A stretch of DNA of 64,000 nucleotides, from the NCBI GenBank assembly GCA_963575745.1, contig CAUYUJ010019104.1, positions 277,900 through 341,899 on the forward strand. The letters run 5' to 3'. The position numbers and the translations under genes are program-made. The notes below the pieces were generated by a model. It saw only the letters and a list, made by a program, of their open reading frames with translations, ran no database searches and was not told where the DNA came from. Every line of letters begins with the position of its first letter. The first letter of the stretch is position 1. Of this stretch, positions 62,186 to 64,000 are shown piece by piece. The DNA is from Prorocentrum cordatum. Lineage: Eukaryota; Sar; Dinophyceae; Prorocentrales; Prorocentraceae.

Positions 62186-64000
62186 TCAAACCATCGTGAT
62201 GTCAGTGGCCGCCATGCTGCTGGCAACCCCCTCTGCCATGCCGCGCGCCTCCCACAGGTATCCCTGGAAAGCGTCGCTGTTCCACCTGCCCCAGCGCTGC
62301 ACCAAAGCGGTGTCCTTGAACGCCGCGTACAGCGCTGACGCTCCTCCGATCCTCAGGCCGTGCGAGCCTAAATCGTTCGGGTACATGCCCTCCGCCACCG
62401 CCGACTGCATCACCACTCGCTGGACGTCAGCACGTGTCACCAGGTGCATGTCGTCGAAGGCGAACAGGGGATCGTACATCTGCGCGCCCGAGAACCTCTC
62501 ATTGGCCCAGCCCGCATAGATCTCGAGCGCCTCCACTACGCAGATGTGCTCAGCTCGATCTGCGTCCTCAGCGACCGCAATGCGAAAGTGGTTGCGCCAC
62601 TCGCCTCTGTTGTACTGATCGGTCTTGCTGGCCCGAATCTTGATGACGACCTCGTTCGCCTCGCCCCGCGCGCGAGTCGGCTCGCCGCTCGCCGCTCGCC
62701 TTCGGGGTGACGTCAGCTCCCCGAAGACCCTTGTTGCCCATGTAGCCGTTCTGATCGTTCGAGACATACTCGCTGGCCCTCAAGAGGAAGAAGTAGCCCG
62801 TGGCCACTGCGGCCCACAGAGCCGCGCCCTCCCCTCGACCTCTCTGGCTGCAGCTTCCGCCTAATCCACCTCATCATGCGGGGAGTGACCGGCTTCTTGC
62901 GCTTGGTGCCGCCATCCCTCCTTCTGAGCCCGTCGATCGCCATCCAGAGCCCGCCAGCGCCCTCCGCGATGTCGCCCATGCCGAGCGCGAGGTGCTGGGC
63001 TCGGACCGAGCTCAGGTACTGCTTGATGGTGCCCGCCTTCTTGCAGCCTCGGCGCGCCAGGTGGATGACGAACTCCAACAACAGCTCCTCTTCATTCCTC
63101 CTACTCTGTGGCGTGATCTCGCGAAGCGGGCTGGTCCCCCTCGCGCGGCAGAAGAGAATCCACCACCTCCAGCCAACGCTGTGCGACTTAATCGTGGAGC
63201 TGGCCAGCTTGTCGAGAATGAGCTCGAGTTTAGCTTTCCCCCAGTCCTCGCGCGTCTCGAGGTCCGTCAGAGTGAGGTCCTCCGGGCGGGCGCTCGCTCG
63301 AACAGCTTCCGGTCCGAGGAGGTTGGGCGGCTTGTTCTCGCATGGGCCGCGGGCCCTTTTGCTGCCTTTCTTGCTCTTATGCGAGGTGGCCCCCGCTCTG
63401 CGGTCGTGCTCCTCGCCTGCGCCCATGGCTGCCATGGCCCAGTCGAGCCACCCTCCTCTCTGCTCGGGGTAGCTCCACTTCCTCACCAGCGCCTCGAGCT
63501 CCTCCTCAGCCTTCGCCTGCTCGAGGCACCCGCTCCTGCGGTCGTCTCCTCCACTGCTGCCCCGCCTGCGATCCCCGCCTCGGTCGCGGCGGCGGCCAGG
63601 GCCCTGCGTGGCCCCCCGTGCCATAGCTTCGAGGTGGGTGCGCGCTCCCTTCTCACCAGGGCCCGCGCTGCTAGAGCTCCGCCTGTCCGCTAGGTAGCGC
63701 GCGACCGCCCGTGGGTCGATCTCAACGTCCTCACCGGGCAGCGGCGCGTGGGCCGGGCGCTCCTCTGCCTCAACCTGCCGCGATGTGCGGAGCGGCGGGG
63801 GGCTCGGCGCCGATGGCCCAGGCGATGGGGGGCGCTCAGACCCGGGCGGCCCTCGGCTGAGGCCCTCCCGGGGCGTCCCCATCCTCTGCCTTGCCTCGTT
63901 CCTCCTGGCCATCTCCGCCGCGTCGTCCTCGTCGCGCTTGATCTGGATGGCCCGGGCCCTCAGCGCCGCCATCCTGGCCTCGCTGCTCGTGCCAGCATCG
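62186..64000 (-). pseudogene. Tyrosine recombinase, second family (two frameshifts)
   Basis: The frame enters from beyond the window edge (an ATG is at 63,972). The N-terminal 180 residues are charged and Arg/Pro-rich. A core-binding domain follows (IKSHSVGWRWWILFCRARG, TIKQYLSSVRAQHLALG). The catalytic domain is spread over two further frames: TGYFFLLRASEY with the first Arg, IRASKTDQ with the likely Lys, GSHGLRIGGAS (H-x-x-R), and GRWNSDAFQGYLW with the nucleophile Tyr. It ends at 62,186. Shifts lie near 62,835 and 62,665. It is distinct from the GTHAFRRG recombinases and resembles Crypton/Ngaro or phage-integrase types. Confidence 0.75.

Overview
The window looks like nuclear DNA of a dinoflagellate. 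It is GC-rich and gene-poor, built almost entirely from retroelement and transposon remains, minisatellite arrays and internal segmental duplications. Four consecutive same-strand reading frames between 52.0 and 59.7 kb each follow a degenerate copy of the dinoflagellate spliced leader, which is the usual mark of reverse-transcribed, re-integrated mRNA. No rRNA or tRNA gene and no bacterial-type operon was recognised. All calls come from reading the sequence; no database search was run. Copy numbers are estimates from array length divided by unit length.

Layout. 0-7.7 kb: the C-terminal end of a tyrosine recombinase (YR) gene with its 3' hairpin module, several minisatellites, a deleted ISXO2-type transposase/OTU element (3.2-4.1 kb, minus) and GC-rich degenerate arrays. 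7.76-13.75 kb (minus): a nearly complete DIRS/Ngaro-like YR retrotransposon (gag, RT-RNase H, YR). 13.8-18.95 kb: satellite arrays and duplicated segments. 18.97-25 kb (plus): a second element of the same superfamily, head-to-head with the first and sharing its 5' module, with most of the RT domain deleted. 25.6-27.2 kb: a third YR fragment and hairpin.

27.25-46.96 kb is a composite block repeated about 2.5 times in tandem (starts near 27,250, 36,780 and 43,010). Each unit carries, in varying completeness, a conserved short ORF, a 29-bp array, a truncated YR gene (minus), a 49-bp array, an ISXO2-type DDE transposase fused to an OTU protease (minus), another 29-bp array and an OTU-like ORF (plus). 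The most complete unit also has the C-terminal half of a SWIM-containing MULE-like transposase. 47.2-49.9 kb: a third, frameshifted YR-retrotransposon copy (gag and RT). 50.5-51.3 kb: three successive foldback structures. 52-59.7 kb: the cluster of four SL-relic ORFs. 59.9-61.2 kb: AT and GGA microsatellites, a GATC-rich array and a 100-N gap. 62.2-64 kb (minus): a different tyrosine recombinase gene that continues past the window.

Two patterns tie the region together. First, most of the different satellite families (29, about 49, about 55 and about 95 bp) contain the same roughly 21-bp near-palindromic core, GCTCAGATTGC, two variable bases, TTCTGGGC. Second, the YR retroelements carry a 3' stem-loop whose sequence changes while its base-pairing is kept, and several 29-bp arrays begin or end exactly at that stem-loop. 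A link between the YR recombinase, the hairpin and the core-bearing arrays is an inference from these junctions, not something the sequence proves.
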